Part shown: piece by piece, positions 63,641 through 64,000 of the stretch
Layout of the letters: every line of letters starts with the position of its first letter
Numbering within the stretch: position 1 is the first letter of the stretch
NCBI RefSeq assembly: GCF_000685865.1
Contig: NZ_JMKS01000006.1
Span: 1 to 64,000, forward strand
Length of the DNA stretch: 64,000 nt
Source: Exiguobacterium antarcticum DSM 14480
GTDB lineage: Bacteria > Bacillota > Bacilli > Exiguobacteriales > Exiguobacteriaceae
Direction: 5' to 3'
Program-made: the position numbers and the translations under genes
The notes under the pieces: model-generated
The model's database searches: none
What the model saw: the letters and a program-made list of their open reading frames with translations, nothing else
What the model was told of the DNA's origin: nothing

Positions 63641-64000
63641 ATGACGATAACGGAATTTTACCAATACTTACCGGTCCTTGAGACCAAACGATTGATCCTG
63701 CGGCCGCTTCAAGCAAGCGATCGCGATGACTTATTCGAATATACACAAGACGAGGAAACCGCTCGATACGTGACGTGGAATGCCAATCAGACGATTGAGC
63801 AGGCAGAACAGTTTCTGAACTACGTCCTGTCGAACTACGAACAGGGGAAAGAAGCACCATGGGCGATCGTTTGGAAGGAAACCGGTAAGATGATTGGAAC
63901 GATTGACTTCATCCATTTGTTGCTCGATGACACTAAACAAGCGGAACTCGGTTATGCGATATCGCGTCAGTTCTGGGGCAAAGGCATCGTCACGGAAGCC
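63641..64000 (+). CDS. GNAT-family N-acetyltransferase, cut by window edge
   Basis: 120 residues visible: MTITEFYQYLPVLETKRLILRPLQ, then ELGYAISRQFWGKGIVTEA (acetyl-CoA loop). RimJ/RimL-like. GAGGGAAC precedes the ATG. The promoter -10 (TATAAT at about 62292-62297) was separated from this gene by the ISL3 element. Confidence 0.85.
   Translation, partial: MTITEFYQYLPVLETKRLILRPLQASDRDDLFEYTQDEETARYVTWNANQTIEQAEQFLNYVLSNYEQGKEAPWAIVWKETGKMIGTIDFIHLLLDDTKQAELGYAISRQFWGKGIVTEA

Overview
The window looks like a chromosomal segment of an Exiguobacterium species (Bacillota, Bacillales), close to E. sibiricum. GC is moderate, ribosome binding sites are strong and of AGGAGG type, TTG and GTG starts are frequent, and the window carries a proton-pumping rhodopsin whose key residues fall at the numbering known for the E. 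sibiricum rhodopsin (H57, D85, K96, K225). I see no rRNA, tRNA or CRISPR array. About 76 coding units are supported, including very small ones and several broken ones.

Layout. 0-5.7 kb: PadR-HAAS pair, CPBP protease, GntR regulator with a DMT exporter, DUF554 protein, NUDIX hydrolase, arylamine N-acetyltransferase. 5.9-9.5 kb: diguanylate cyclase, VOC protein, and a ROK regulator with a frameshifted MFS transporter. 9.7-14.6 kb: a beta-glucoside/chitooligosaccharide locus (ChbG-type deacetylase and GntR/UTRA repressor divergent from GH4 6-phospho-beta-glucosidase and PTS IIC-IIA-IIB) with palindromic operators and a cre site. 14.7-15.8 kb: AT-rich patch with MepB, two perfect hairpins and a 34-aa membrane peptide. 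15.9-24.1 kb: cardiolipin synthase, DedA, AI-2E-type permease, CDF protein, then a tight row of M20 peptidase, YitT protein, unknown permease and VLRF1-type release-factor homologue. 24.2-30.6 kb: acetyltransferases, C45 hydrolase, chemoreceptor, rhodopsin. 30.6-37.0 kb: a complete arsenic operon (arsC-arsR, then arsD-arsA-HesB-like-arsB-CoA-disulfide-reductase-like) with two ArsR-type operators. 37-44 kb: YusW-like lipoprotein, GNAT, XRE regulator with a membrane protein, amine oxidase, TetR with an MFS exporter, CNNM/CorC protein.

44.1-54.0 kb is an AT-rich, probably acquired copper island: solo tnpB element, sensor-kinase remnant, response regulator, YdhK lipoprotein, multicopper oxidase, a four-helix copper-storage gene split by an IS200/IS605 element, a 33-aa membrane peptide, a second response regulator followed by possible kinase debris, and a CopB-type P-ATPase. 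Effector genes look intact, but no complete sensor kinase accompanies either regulator. 54.1-55.0 kb holds decayed host-like genes. 55.1-59.8 kb is a second beta-glucoside locus (GntR, BglP-type IIBCA, GH1 6-phospho-beta-glucosidase). 60-64 kb: an unknown protein, a nucleosidase-like protein, a lipoprotein with an apparent ATA start, a GNAT, and a complete ISL3-family IS (25-bp imperfect inverted repeats, 8-bp target duplication) that separates a -10 box from the acetyltransferase it probably drove.

The genes describe a soil or permafrost bacterium with metal and metalloid detoxification, plant/fungal beta-glucoside use, light-driven proton pumping, and recent insertion-element activity. Family calls come from motif recognition alone; no database search was run.
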